Notes under the pieces: model-generated | Told to the model about the DNA's origin: nothing | The model's input: the letters and a program-made list of their open reading frames with translations, nothing else | Database searches by the model: none | DNA from: JANMEB01 sp041745295 | Lineage (GTDB): Bacteria; Planctomycetota; Planctomycetia; Pirellulales; Pirellulaceae | Assembly (NCBI GenBank): GCA_041745295.1 | Contig: JBGTJE010000031.1 | Coordinates: forward strand, 31,601 to 95,600 | Length of the DNA stretch: 64,000 nucleotides | Direction of reading: 5' to 3' | Made by a program: the position numbers and the translations under genes | Shown here: positions 36,825-48,963 of the stretch, piece after piece | Layout of the letters: every line of letters starts with the position of its first letter | Position numbering within the stretch: position 1 is the first letter of the stretch

Positions 36825-39800
36825 TTATTGCTTCAAGCCACTCAGGGCTTTGATGACGGATTCGAGTTGATCCGTCAAGATTTTTGCCGCGTCCCGCTCG
36901 CGTTGTACGACATCCGGAGGTGCGCGATCCACAAAGCTCGCGTTGGAAAGTTTTTGCTGCTTCGCTTTGATCTGATTTTCGATATTCGCCTTCTCCTTTT
37001 GAAGTCGCGCTTTTTCGACGGCGACGTCGAGCAGCCCCTCGAGGTCGACGATGATCTCCAAATTCGGGAGCGTCGTCGTCGAGTTGACTCGTGGCGGGAT
37101 GGCTTGCGGGCCGATGTGTGTTGCTTCCGCATTGGCCATTTTTTTGAAATACGGAGACAATGGCGATAAATACGCGGCGATTTCCTCGGTGCAACGAATG
37201 CAAAATGAAATCGGCTGTTTGGGTGCAATGTTTTGCCGGGCGCGAATGTCGCGCAAAGCCCCGAGCGCCTGCTGAAAAGTCTCGAATTGGGCCTCGACTT
37301 GCGGATCGTGCAGTGTGGGATCGGGAACGGGCCAGGACGCTTGAATTAAGTTTGGCTGCTGCGGATCCGACGACGACAATCCGCGCTCGGCAGCCGCGAC
37401 GTTGACCGACTGCCAAATCTCTTCGGTAACAAAGGGCATCACCGGATGGAGCAAGCGCAGCAGTCGGTCCAAAGTAAACGCCAACATGGATTGGGCCAGA
37501 TTTCGCTGACCGCCGGTCATGCGACTCTTGAGAATTTCCAGATAGAAGCTGCAAAATTCGCCCCACGTAAAATCGTACAGGATGCGGGCGACCTCGGAGA
37601 ATCGATAATGCTCGAACTCGGTCGTGACCAATTGAGTGACCGTCGTGAGCCGGCTCAAAATCCAGCGGTCCTCCAAGCACAATTGGGATGGATCGATTGG
37701 TGTGAATTGATAGCCCTCCAGATTCATCAGCGAAAACCGCGACGCGTTCCAGAGTTTGTTGACAAAGTTTCGAGCTTCCTCGAATCGTTCACTGAGAATG
37801 AGTCCGCGCGGCAAATGCAAGTCGGCATCGTCTCGAGCCCATTGGGTGGCAAAGGGTTTCTTGCAGGCGGGACATTCGATTCGAGCTAATACCCGATTTT
37901 TGTGGGTTTGTTCGATCGACGTCTGGCAATGCGGGCATTCAAACTGAACCGGCATGCGGACGTCTTGAGTTTCGGTCGTCAGATGGACCATGGAAAACCG
38001 CAGCGCGTCGGCGCCGAATTTTTCGATCACGTCCAGCGGGTCGACTCCGTTGCCCTTAGATTTCGACATCGTTTCGCCAAAGCCGTCGAGAATCGTTGGG
38101 TGCACGAACACTTCGCGAAACGGAACGTGCCCCAAATTGTTCAGGCCCATCAACACCATCCGAGCGACCCAGAGCGTGATGATGCCGCGGCTCGTGACCA
38201 GCGTACTGGTTGGATAATAGTATTTCAGGTCGGCGGTATGTTCTGGCCAGCCGAGCGTGGAGTGCGTCCAAAGCGCGGAACTGAACCAGGTATCCAAAAC
38301 GTCTTGATCGCGAACAAACCCAAGCTTTTCCAATGTCTCGGAGAGCTTATCGCCTTCTTCGCGCAAGCAGATGTGAACGGTTCCTTCCACTCCGCTGGCG
38401 GATTCGATTTGAACCGCTGCGCGCTCGGCGTCGGTCTCAACAAGGGACCAAACGTGTTGGTTCACTTCTTGAAGCTCGACATCGTTGGCGCACTTCTTGG
38501 ACCAGACTGGAATTTGGTGCCCCCACCAAAGCTGCCGCGAAACCGGCCAATCCCGCTTTTCTGACAACCATGCGACGTATCCGTGGGCGTATCGGTTGGG
38601 AATGATCTGGACGTGGCCCCCTTCGACGGCATCGATGGCGGATTGGGCGAGTGCTTCCATACGAACGAACCATGGATCGGCCAAATACTGTTCGATCGGC
38701 GTCTTGCTCCGATCGGAAACCGGCAACTCGATTTCGCGATCTTCGACGCTGTCGATCAATCCAGATTCTTCGAGATGCTCGACGATTTGCTGACGTCCTT
38801 TTTTGATCGTCAGCCCCATAAAACGACCGGCGACGGAATTGAGCGTGCCGTCCGGATTGAGCACATTGATTTGCGGCAAGCTGTGCCGGAGGCCCACGTC
38901 GTAATCGTTGGGATCATGAGCCGGAGTGATCTTGACGCACCCTGAGCCCAACTCCGGTTTGGCCCACTCGTCGGTAATGAGCGGAATGGCGCGATCGACG
39001 ATCGGCAGACGAATCTGGCGGCCGGCGCTGGCCATTTGAGCCAACTGCAGTAGTTGCGGCAGCATGCCCGCGCGCCGCTCGTTCAATTGTTTAAGTTCCC
39101 CTTCGAGCGATGCCTTTTCCGACGCCACGGCTTTCGCTAGTCGTGCGACGAGCGATGATTCGGCGTGATCCAATGCGGCGGCTGGGTCGGGGTGAACGGC
39201 CACGGCAGTGTCGCCGAGCATCGTCTCGGGTCGAGTTGTGGCGACGATGACGAAGGCCGGCTCGCCGGGTTGGGGGTCGATGACTGGATATTTTAAATGC
39301 CAGAAATGCCCGGCGACTTTTTCGTTGTAGACTTCGTCGTCGCTGACCGCAGTTTGCAAAAACGTATCCCAGTTGACCAGCCGTTTGCCACGGTACACTA
39401 AATTCTTGTGAAACAGATCAAAAAACGTATGACGGACTGCTTTGGCACAAACGTCGTCCAGAGTGAAACGGGTTCGCTCCCAGTCACAACTGCAGCCTAG
39501 TTGTTTGAGCTGGCTGAGAATTCGGGCCTCGTATTGGTCTTTCCATTGCCAAATGCGATTGACGAGTTGTTCGCGTCCCAATTCGTGCCGCGATTTGCCT
39601 TCCTCCTCGCGGATTCGCTTTTCGACAACAGCTTGGGTCGCTATCCCAGCGTGGTCCGTTCCCGGAAGCCACATGCTGTTGTAACCTTGCATTCTGCGCC
39701 AACGAATCAGCACGTCTTGCAACGTGTTGTTGAGAGCATGTCCCAAGTGCAGCGCGCCGGTGACATTGGGTGGTGGAATGACAATCGTAAATGGCTTTTT

Positions 39801-39914
39801 GGCAGCGTCCGGCTCCGAATGGAACAAGCCTTTGTCCTGCCACATTTGGTATAGCCGCTGCTGCACTGCGCCAAAATCGAATCGAATCGGAAGTTGTTCG
39901 GCAATCGAAGACAT
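36825..39914 (-). CDS. valS: Valyl-tRNA synthetase
   Basis: 1029 residues. Class I synthetase charging tRNA-Val: HLGH at 56-59 (the HIGH motif), editing domain in the middle, KMSKS motif as TMSKSKGNG (about 38050-38076), anticodon-binding domain, and a C-terminal coiled coil (EKARLQKEKANIENQIKAKQ) typical of ValS. An added zinc-ribbon-like insert (ECPHCQT ... ECPACKK, about 37860-37945) follows the KMSKS region, with two CxxC pairs. Single gene; downstream end overlaps no other feature. Confidence 0.96.
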   Translation of the reverse strand: MSSIAEQLPIRFDFGAVQQRLYQMWQDKGLFHSEPDAAKKPFTIVIPPPNVTGALHLGHALNNTLQDVLIRWRRMQGYNSMWLPGTDHAGIATQAVVEKRIREEEGKSRHELGREQLVNRIWQWKDQYEARILSQLKQLGCSCDWERTRFTLDDVCAKAVRHTFFDLFHKNLVYRGKRLVNWDTFLQTAVSDDEVYNEKVAGHFWHLKYPVIDPQPGEPAFVIVATTRPETMLGDTAVAVHPDPAAALDHAESSLVARLAKAVASEKASLEGELKQLNERRAGMLPQLLQLAQMASAGRQIRLPIVDRAIPLITDEWAKPELGSGCVKITPAHDPNDYDVGLRHSLPQINVLNPDGTLNSVAGRFMGLTIKKGRQQIVEHLEESGLIDSVEDREIELPVSDRSKTPIEQYLADPWFVRMEALAQSAIDAVEGGHVQIIPNRYAHGYVAWLSEKRDWPVSRQLWWGHQIPVWSKKCANDVELQEVNQHVWSLVETDAERAAVQIESASGVEGTVHICLREEGDKLSETLEKLGFVRDQDVLDTWFSSALWTHSTLGWPEHTADLKYYYPTSTLVTSRGIITLWVARMVLMGLNNLGHVPFREVFVHPTILDGFGETMSKSKGNGVDPLDVIEKFGADALRFSMVHLTTETQDVRMPVQFECPHCQTSIEQTHKNRVLARIECPACKKPFATQWARDDADLHLPRGLILSERFEEARNFVNKLWNASRFSLMNLEGYQFTPIDPSQLCLEDRWILSRLTTVTQLVTTEFEHYRFSEVARILYDFTWGEFCSFYLEILKSRMTGGQRNLAQSMLAFTLDRLLRLLHPVMPFVTEEIWQSVNVAAAERGLSSSDPQQPNLIQASWPVPDPTLHDPQVEAQFETFQQALGALRDIRARQNIAPKQPISFCIRCTEEIAAYLSPLSPYFKKMANAEATHIGPQAIPPRVNSTTTLPNLEIIVDLEGLLDVAVEKARLQKEKANIENQIKAKQQKLSNASFVDRAPPDVVQRERDAAKILTDQLESVIKALSGLKQ

Positions 39915-40136
39915 TTTGCTCTAGGGAATTCTGTGAACGAAAATCGGGGCCATTCATTTATATGACAAAGAGAGCGGACGCCCAAGCTCGGTTCGCGATT
40001 TCCGAAATTGCAGCAACGGATCGAGTCCGTCAACAGTTCGCGGTGGGTCGCGAATTGACCGATCGCCGGTTGTATTCGCCCGGCAAATCGTCGAAGATTG
40101 TGGCGAGTTTATCCAAGATAGGTTTGGGTGATCGAC

Positions 40137-40883
40137 ATGAGCTTGCGGTGGTGCCAAGGAACAATCGAGCAAAAGCACGTCTGGATTGAAGGCCTATTCA
40201 CATTGAAGATTTCTGTCGACGGCGTGAAGCCGTTTGAGCCAGGGCAATTTTTGCAAATCGGCGTTCCCAATGGCGACAGCCACATCCATCGACCGTATAG
40301 CGTGGCATCTCCCTATGGTCCAACCATCGAGTTTTACGTCGTTATGGTTGAAGGGGGCGAATTGACGCCGCGGTTATGGCAGATGAAACCTGGCGACTCG
40401 ATCGACGTCAGCGAGCGTGCCGCCGGGAGTTTTACGCTTGTTCATGCGCCGAAAAACGAAAATTTGTGGCTCATCGGCACGGGGACCGGGTTGGCACCCT
40501 ACATCGCCATGCTACGGACCCCGCAGCCTTGGGAGCAATTCCAGCGTATCAACGTGATTCACGGCACAAGGGTATGCGCTGACTTGAGCTATGCCGACGA
40601 ATTGAACGCGTTGATGCGGACGCACGGGCCGCGCTTCCGATACGTTCCGATGACGACGCGCGAGCCGTGCGCCGATGGTTTGAGCGGAAGGATTCCGCTT
40701 CGTTTGGGCGACGGGACGATTGAAGCTCACGTGCAATGCCCGATTCGCTCCGACAATTCAACGGTGATGCTGTGCGGTAATCCAGCCATGCTCGATGAGG
40801 TCGAGAATATGCTCGTCGAACGAGGTTTGAAAAAACACCGCAGCAAATCTCCTGGGAATATCGTGGTGGAACGATATTGGTGA
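40137..40883 (+). CDS. fpr: Ferredoxin-NADP reductase
   Basis: About 248 residues from ATG 40137 (a GTG three codons upstream is possible). Flavoprotein oxidoreductase of the FNR family: FAD-binding RPYSVASP, then NADP-binding GTGTGLAPYIAMLR and VMLCGNPAMLDEVENML, with the C-terminal aromatic (ERYW) that stacks on flavin. Transfers electrons between NADP(H) and ferredoxin or flavodoxin. It lies upstream of murB with a 91-bp gap in the same direction. Confidence 0.92.
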   Translation: MSLRWCQGTIEQKHVWIEGLFTLKISVDGVKPFEPGQFLQIGVPNGDSHIHRPYSVASPYGPTIEFYVVMVEGGELTPRLWQMKPGDSIDVSERAAGSFTLVHAPKNENLWLIGTGTGLAPYIAMLRTPQPWEQFQRINVIHGTRVCADLSYADELNALMRTHGPRFRYVPMTTREPCADGLSGRIPLRLGDGTIEAHVQCPIRSDNSTVMLCGNPAMLDEVENMLVERGLKKHRSKSPGNIVVERYW

Positions 40884-40974
40884 TCGCTGGTTGCACGGAC
40901 TACGAGAGAGACGCGAAAAACGCTAGGCTGTTGGTTAAACGCGGAAAACGAAAGGTCAATCGAGGTATTGCGGC

Positions 40975-41853
40975 ATGGGGCTGATTGATGGTTTGGAACA
41001 TATCGTTTTGGAGAACGAGCCGCTTGCCCATTTCACGCGATTGCGATTGGGCGGGGTCGCGGAGTACTTCGCGCAGCCCACTAGCTTGGAGGAGTTGAGC
41101 GAAATCATTTCCCGCTCGGCACAGGAAGGGATTTCCATTCGGCTGATCGGCGGCGGCAGCAATGTTTTGGTCAGCGATGAAGGCGTTCCCGGGATGGTTG
41201 TCCACCTTTCCGCACCGCGTTTTTCGCAGATTCAGGTCGCCGAAAGTGGCTTAGTCGTTGGCGGCGGTGCAAATCTCTCGCATTTTGTCTCCACCGCGGT
41301 CCGCGAAGGCTTTGCTGGCCCCGAGCAATTGGTTGGAATTCCTGGATCGGTAGGCGGAGCGCTTCACGAAAACACCGGAACAGCGAACGCTGACATCGGG
41401 ATGTGGGTCGACGGCGTGACCGTGCTGACGCTCGCCGGCGAACAATTGGACCGCTCGCGCGAGGAGTTGCATTTCGCCTATCGCCAAAGCAACTTGAACG
41501 AATTGGCGATTTTGGAAGCTCGATTTAAGTTCGAGACGGATGACCCTGCCCGGCTAACGAAACGCCTGCAAAAACTTTGGATAGCGCGACGTGCGCAACA
41601 GCCGCTGTCGCAAGAAAATGCGGCGTATGTGTTCAAGGATCATGGCGGAGAGGCAGCGAGCAAGTTAATCGACTTGGCGGGACTCAAATCGACGCGTGTC
41701 GGACAAGTCGAAATCTCGGCGCGAGATTCGAATTTCATCGTCGCCAATCCCGGCACCAGCAGCGATGACGTGAAACGGCTGATCGACCTCATTCGCTCGC
41801 GCGTGAAGGATCGGCTGGCCGTCGATCTCGAGCTCAGTCTGCGCATCTGGTAA
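40975..41853 (+). CDS. murB: UDP-N-acetylenolpyruvoylglucosamine reductase (MurB)
   Basis: 292 residues. FAD-dependent reductase making UDP-N-acetylmuramate for peptidoglycan. FAD-binding blocks: TRLRLGGVAEYF, IRLIGGGSNVLVSDEGVPG and VGIPGSVGGALHENTG. The catalytic region near RQSNLNELAIL and the DLAGLKSTRVGQVEIS block (with NFIVANPGTSS) fit. It shows that this organism makes peptidoglycan precursors. The FtsQ-like gene follows 288 bp downstream. Confidence 0.95.
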   Translation: MGLIDGLEHIVLENEPLAHFTRLRLGGVAEYFAQPTSLEELSEIISRSAQEGISIRLIGGGSNVLVSDEGVPGMVVHLSAPRFSQIQVAESGLVVGGGANLSHFVSTAVREGFAGPEQLVGIPGSVGGALHENTGTANADIGMWVDGVTVLTLAGEQLDRSREELHFAYRQSNLNELAILEARFKFETDDPARLTKRLQKLWIARRAQQPLSQENAAYVFKDHGGEAASKLIDLAGLKSTRVGQVEISARDSNFIVANPGTSSDDVKRLIDLIRSRVKDRLAVDLELSLRIW

Positions 41854-41983
41854 AACCGCTCTAGCCGGCGCGGTAACCGTCGCGCGGCATTCCGTTTATT
41901 TGCGTTTCCCGGAAAATGTCAATTCCGGGCAAGTTTTCCGGTCGGCAGTTCGATGAATTTTCTGCCGGTGGGGTCCGTCCGCA

Positions 41984-42120
41984 GACGTGGCCGACGTCGC
42001 CAGATTTTAGATAAGGCACCGGAACTCTGGCGAGTTCCGCTACAAGACGTAGCCGAAGTCGCCAGACTTTGGGTGAGGCGCCGTCAACCGGATCGAAACT
42101 CTGGCGAGTTCCGCTACAAG
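41984..42120. repeat. REP-like pair, CTCTGGCGAGTTCCGCTAC family
   Basis: Two tandem units, each an inverted pair: GTGGCCGACGTCGCCAGATT with GGAACTCTGGCGAGTTCCGC (41986-42046), then GTAGCCGAAGTCGCCAGACT with GAAACTCTGGCGAGTTCCGC (42049-42120). The family also occurs at 25334-25384. It fills most of the murB to FtsQ-like gap. Confidence 0.87.
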
Positions 42121-42140
42121 TCTAAACGCCTGACAGAACA

Positions 42141-43034
42141 ATGATCGACAAACCGAAACGAAGCCCTTGGTCGAGAATCTTGCCGGACTTTGCTGTGGCG
42201 ACTTGGACATGGCACCCCCTGACGCTGTTTGTTCTGGCCACGATTGTCACGACGGCGGCTGGCGTCTGGTTGTGGCGCAGCAACGAATCTGAACTCCTCG
42301 ACCGGAGTGCATTTCAATTGACCTGGGAAAAAATTCGCGCGACTCCGCAACCGGATTACATTCAAACCGATTTGAAAAAAGTCGCGTTTGACGGGAGTCG
42401 ATTAGCGGAACTCAACTTGCTGGACCGCGATGTCTTAAAAAAGGTCCACGCGGCGTTTGCAGTTCAATCGTGGGTTGATCAAGTTTCCGTTCGCAAGTCC
42501 CGCGATGCGGTGGACGTGGCCGTCACGTATCGCCAACCCGTTGCCCTCGTCGAATTCGGCGACGATTTACTGTTGCCGGTGGATCGCAATGGAGTCGTAC
42601 TCGACGGCGAACCATTGAACAAGGACATCGCAAACCGGCTCCTGCGTATTTCGGTGCGTTCACCTCAGGTCGGCTCGATCGTCGACGGAGATATTTGGCC
42701 CGATCAACGGATCGTCGCCGCCGCCATGATTGCCGACCTGGTTCGCCGCCAGGCCCACGAATGGGCAATCGCGCGCATCGCTCACGTACCGCTGGTCGAA
42801 GACTCGATCGCCGCGGAAGGAGACTTTGAGTTTTTGACCGCCCAAGGAACTGCGGGAATTCGCGTGATGTGGGGGAGCCCACCCGGATTCGAGCGAACCA
42901 ATGAAGCGACGGCCGAAAAGAAATTGGCTGCGTTCGCCAATTGGATTAACGAGCGTGGCTCGTTGGACGATGTCGGGACTTCGCAAACAATCGATCTGCG
43001 CGACGGACACATACAACTCGTCGGAAATCAGTAG
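42141..43034 (+). CDS. FtsQ/DivIB-like POTRA membrane protein
   Basis: 297 residues. One N-terminal transmembrane helix (WHPLTLFVLATIVTTAAGVWLW) and an extracytoplasmic part with a POTRA-like region (LLDRDVLKKVHAAFAVQSWV, DQVSVRKSRDAVDVAVTYRQ) as in FtsQ. The LLLPVDRNGVVLDGEPLN block is the FtsQ-like 'D-x-x-G-x-x' strand. It sits in the murB-ftsQ order known from division gene clusters, separated by repeats. FtsQ normally links the divisome to FtsB/FtsL; planctomycetes are reported to lack FtsZ, so its role here would be modified. The similarity is moderate. Confidence 0.65.
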   Translation: MIDKPKRSPWSRILPDFAVATWTWHPLTLFVLATIVTTAAGVWLWRSNESELLDRSAFQLTWEKIRATPQPDYIQTDLKKVAFDGSRLAELNLLDRDVLKKVHAAFAVQSWVDQVSVRKSRDAVDVAVTYRQPVALVEFGDDLLLPVDRNGVVLDGEPLNKDIANRLLRISVRSPQVGSIVDGDIWPDQRIVAAAMIADLVRRQAHEWAIARIAHVPLVEDSIAAEGDFEFLTAQGTAGIRVMWGSPPGFERTNEATAEKKLAAFANWINERGSLDDVGTSQTIDLRDGHIQLVGNQ

Positions 43035-43095
43035 GCAACGTCATGCCCGCGTCGGGAGATTCGCCAAGGCTCTACGCGATTCGTAAATTATCGCA

Positions 43096-43143
43096 CGTCA
43101 TTCCGGGCTGAGACCCGGAATCCATTTTCCATGGACGGGAGGA
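43096..43143. repeat. REP-like composite, ATTCCGGG family plus CCATGGACGG block
   Basis: CGTCATTCCGGG/CCCGGAAT palindrome followed by CCATTTTCCATGGACGGGAG. The same composite occurs inverted at about 53498-53543, so the repeat unit is longer than the palindrome. Confidence 0.82.
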
Positions 43144-43226
43144 GCGCCAAGTAAGCCGACCTCTCGAGCGTATCTCATGATTCTGGAGCCGGATTATCAA
43201 CTGCAATTCTGCACTCGTCGATCTAT

Positions 43227-43436
43227 CTATTCTTCAGATCGATGAATGCGAAGTGGCGTTTCTTGGGCGGGAAATCCACGACCCATTTCCTTTTTCAGTT
43301 CTTCGCGAACCACGGGCATTTCGGCCGGCGCTTCAATCCCGATTCGAACGCCGCCACCGGAAATGCGCACCACGGTAATCGATATTTGGTCGCCAATCCA
43401 AATTCTCTCGCCTACTTTCCGACTGAGTACCAACAT
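43227..43436 (-). CDS. csrA: Carbon storage regulator CsrA
   Basis: 69 residues, starting MLVLSRKVGERIWIGDQISI, the canonical N-terminal RNA-binding strand. IRISGGGVRIGIEAPAEMPV and the following REEL helix complete the CsrA/RsmA fold. It binds GGA motifs in 5' leaders and represses or stabilises mRNAs. The C-terminal tail of about 15 residues is a short extension. Single gene; the region upstream (43437-43771) has no other gene. Confidence 0.95.
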   Translation of the reverse strand: MLVLSRKVGERIWIGDQISITVVRISGGGVRIGIEAPAEMPVVREELKKEMGRGFPAQETPLRIHRSEE

Positions 43437-43771
43437 CGGATAATCCTTTAAAACTTCCTATCGTCCGCTGAAAATGTCGTTGGTTGATATGCCTCGGCTG
43501 CAACGGTAGTGAGTCACCGAGCCCGCCACGTCTTTGGCCGTTCGGTTTCTGAGTCGATCGAGGCGCGGTCACTTTCCGGACTCGAAAGCTGCCATCAGCC
43601 TAGCCCTAGCAAAGAGCAAATGCAAGCATTTGTCTGCCTGGAAAATAACGCTTACTTGTCGACGCGATCTGGCTATCTTGCGCATGTTATCCGCAAAAAA
43701 GGTCGCCAAATGGCCACATTTCGAAGCTCGCATGGGTTCGGATCGTCCGAGGCGATCGTTCCTTTTGGGTC
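43437..43771. other. Region upstream of csrA without a supported gene
   Basis: About 335 bp with short frames only. The csrA promoter must lie here. No regulatory motif was identified. Confidence 0.55.
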
Positions 43772-43945
43772 GTAGGTCTCGCGAGCCGAGCGAGACCTGG
43801 CATCTGTACCAAATCTGCAATTTGAAATCGCGAAAGCCGCCGATCGGCCTTTGAACGGCGTTCGCCCGATATTCTTGGCGGAGGACGCTAATTTAGGTGG
43901 TGAAGTAGTGAATGTGCAAGGTCTCGCTCGGCTCGCGAGACCTAC
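43772..43945. repeat. Inverted-repeat-bounded element B (174 bp)
   Basis: Perfect 26-bp terminal inverted repeats: 43772-43797 (GTAGGTCTCGCGAGCCGAGC then GAGACC) and 43920-43945. Each end is itself a hairpin. Same terminal sequence and nearly the same length as element A (30286-30458), but the internal 120 bp is different. No gene lies inside. Confidence 0.87.
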
Positions 43946-43963
43946 TTGGCGTTGCCAATAGAC

Positions 43964-43998
43964 AATAAAAAACCCAGCCCAAGTTGCCTTGGGCTGGG
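43964..43998 (-). terminator. Rho-independent terminator of the EF-hand gene
   Basis: CCCAGCCCAAG (43973-43983) pairs with CTTGGGCTGGG (43988-43998), 11 bp with a 4-nt loop. The flanking A run (43964-43972) reads as a T run on the minus strand. It ends 47 bp past the EF-hand stop codon. Confidence 0.93.
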
Positions 43999-44044
43999 TT
44001 GCATGATCACTCTGTCGTCGGACGATTTGCGTTTGGAATCGAGA

Positions 44045-44962
44045 TCAATTGTTCTGGTTGTCGTTTGGGCGTTGCGGGCGTCGTGGCCGTCCTTCGCCTT
44101 CGCCCCCTTCGGGTCGATCGCCACTTCGGCGGCCCGCACCGAATTGCTCGGCGCCTTTGGCAAGTTCTTCTCGCGTTAGGTTGCCGTCGCCATTGGCATC
44201 GAACTGGAACATTCGGTCAACAAATGCTTCAGCGTTGCCGGGGCCACCTGGACCAACTCCACCGCCGAGGCCCGGTTGTCCACCAGGGCCGCGAGCATTG
44301 GGAGGACCGCCCTGGCCACCATCACGGCGGCGTTGAGCGATTTGTTGTAGTTCGTCTTTTCCCAAGAAGCCGTCGCTATCGCCATCGATTCGTTCAAACA
44401 TCGCTTGCAAGCGCTCTGGCGCTTCGTCTTTTGAAATCTTTCCGTCGCTGTTTTGGTCGGCTTGCATCAGGCGTGCGAGGAATTCGTCCGGGCTACGTCC
44501 GCCGGCACCTGCACCACCGCCTTCAGGCCTTGGTTCTTCCGGAGTATCGCTACGACGACCAGGACCACGCGGACGAATTTCACTTTCGCTCAGTTTTCCA
44601 TCACCGTCCTTATCAAGTGATTTTAGCGACTCAACAGCGCTTTCGATTTCTGAAGACGAGATTTCGCCGTCGGCATTTTCGTCGATGGCAGCGACGATCG
44701 GTGATGGCCCAGGAACTTGACCTCCACCCTGCCCTCCGGCTCCACCGCGAAAGCCTTCACCGGCTTGACCGTCCTGTCCCGCTTGTCCAAAGCCGCCGCC
44801 ACCGCGTCGGCCAATGCCACTCCCTTCGCTGCCGCTTTGTCCGGCTTGACCTCCCGCACCTCCCTGGCCACCTTGGCTTCTGCGATTTTGAGCGTTGGCT
44901 AAGTCGACACTTGCTGACGACGTCAGCAAGGCAATTGCGACCATTAGAATTGCGCGCTTCAT
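44045..44962 (-). CDS. Secreted Gly-rich EF-hand protein
   Basis: 305 residues. Signal peptide ending ASVDLANAQ. Five EF-hand-type calcium loops: 94-105 (DENADGEISSSE), 117-128 (DKDGDGKLSESE), 169-180 (DQNSDGKISKDE), 193-204 (DGDSDGFLGKDE) and 255-266 (DANGDGNLTREE). All have the expected Asp and final Glu. Long Gly/Gln-rich linkers separate them (residues 31-82 and 215-243) and the C-terminus is Arg/Gly rich. A calcium-responsive secreted or surface protein is implied. The low-complexity linkers are unusual in length. Confidence 0.88.
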   Translation of the reverse strand: MKRAILMVAIALLTSSASVDLANAQNRRSQGGQGGAGGQAGQSGSEGSGIGRRGGGGFGQAGQDGQAGEGFRGGAGGQGGGQVPGPSPIVAAIDENADGEISSSEIESAVESLKSLDKDGDGKLSESEIRPRGPGRRSDTPEEPRPEGGGAGAGGRSPDEFLARLMQADQNSDGKISKDEAPERLQAMFERIDGDSDGFLGKDELQQIAQRRRDGGQGGPPNARGPGGQPGLGGGVGPGGPGNAEAFVDRMFQFDANGDGNLTREELAKGAEQFGAGRRSGDRPEGGEGEGRPRRPQRPNDNQNN

Positions 44963-45372
44963 TGTTTTTGATCTCCGATACTACGAGACGTCGCCAAGGC
45001 ATCGAATCCCACGATGAGACCGCGCTAACCGGCAACAGAAATTACGACGAAAGGACTGGGCAGTACCACGGATATAAAACCTGCATTGGCGACGTAAATC
45101 CCGGCCGACCTAGGATTCGCGATCGAATCTAGTAAGGGCCGAGCGATCGTCGCATGTAAGGTGAAACGCATGGCCAATCGAATAGTTTCGTGAAAAATGG
45201 GGCGGCACCGAAAAACTCCGTTTTGGACTGCGCTCGAAGCGGTGCCGTCAAACCGTCGCAGAGGCAACGTCGCCTTTTGCTCGGCAAAAGGACTTGCTTT
45301 CGCGGATCGAAAGCCGACTATCGAGCAAACAACCCAGCAACGGGGCTTCGCACAATAATGCCCAAATAAGCA
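44963..45372. other. Intergenic region without a supported gene
   Basis: About 410 bp between divergent genes. The short sequence CCCAGCAACGG occurs at about 45340 and again near 45450, on either side of a hairpin. No gene recognised. Confidence 0.55.
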
Positions 45373-45434
45373 CTGGCAGAGCCAGTGGCACACAAGAACA
45401 AGTTCTTATTCCCGTGTGCCACGGGCTCTGCCAG
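45373..45434. repeat. Long inverted repeat, CTGGCAGAGCC family
   Basis: CTGGCAGAGCCAGTGGCACA (from 45373) and GTGTGCCACGGGCTCTGCCA (from 45414) are complementary over 21 bp with one mismatch. The loop contains AAGAACAAGTTCTT, itself a palindrome. TTTCTTTTT follows, so it could work as a plus-strand terminator. Related unit: 56933-56951. Confidence 0.87.
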
Positions 45435-45577
45435 TTTCTTTTTGTGCAAAGCCCAGCAACGGTGTTCTTTTCGCAGTTTCGAAACGCTCCCCAGCTAGGT
45501 TAGAATCCCGCTTTGCGAACGGGGCAATAATTTGAAAATCCCGCGTGCAAATGAGGATTCGTCCACCGAGAAGATGC

Positions 45578-48895
<3,318 letters not shown>

Positions 48896-48963
48896 TTTTG
48901 AATTCGACCAATCGTTAACCATCGATACGGAAATACATTTCCTTGTACTAAGGTGAGTTTGTA

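Noticed and set aside
36727..37680. 317-residue open frame on the minus strand
   Set aside because: Lies in another frame over the 3' part of valS; composition is Arg/Ser-rich shadow sequence.
43984..45132. 382-residue open frame on the plus strand
   Set aside because: Shadow of the EF-hand gene on the opposite strand; Arg/His-rich and without domains.
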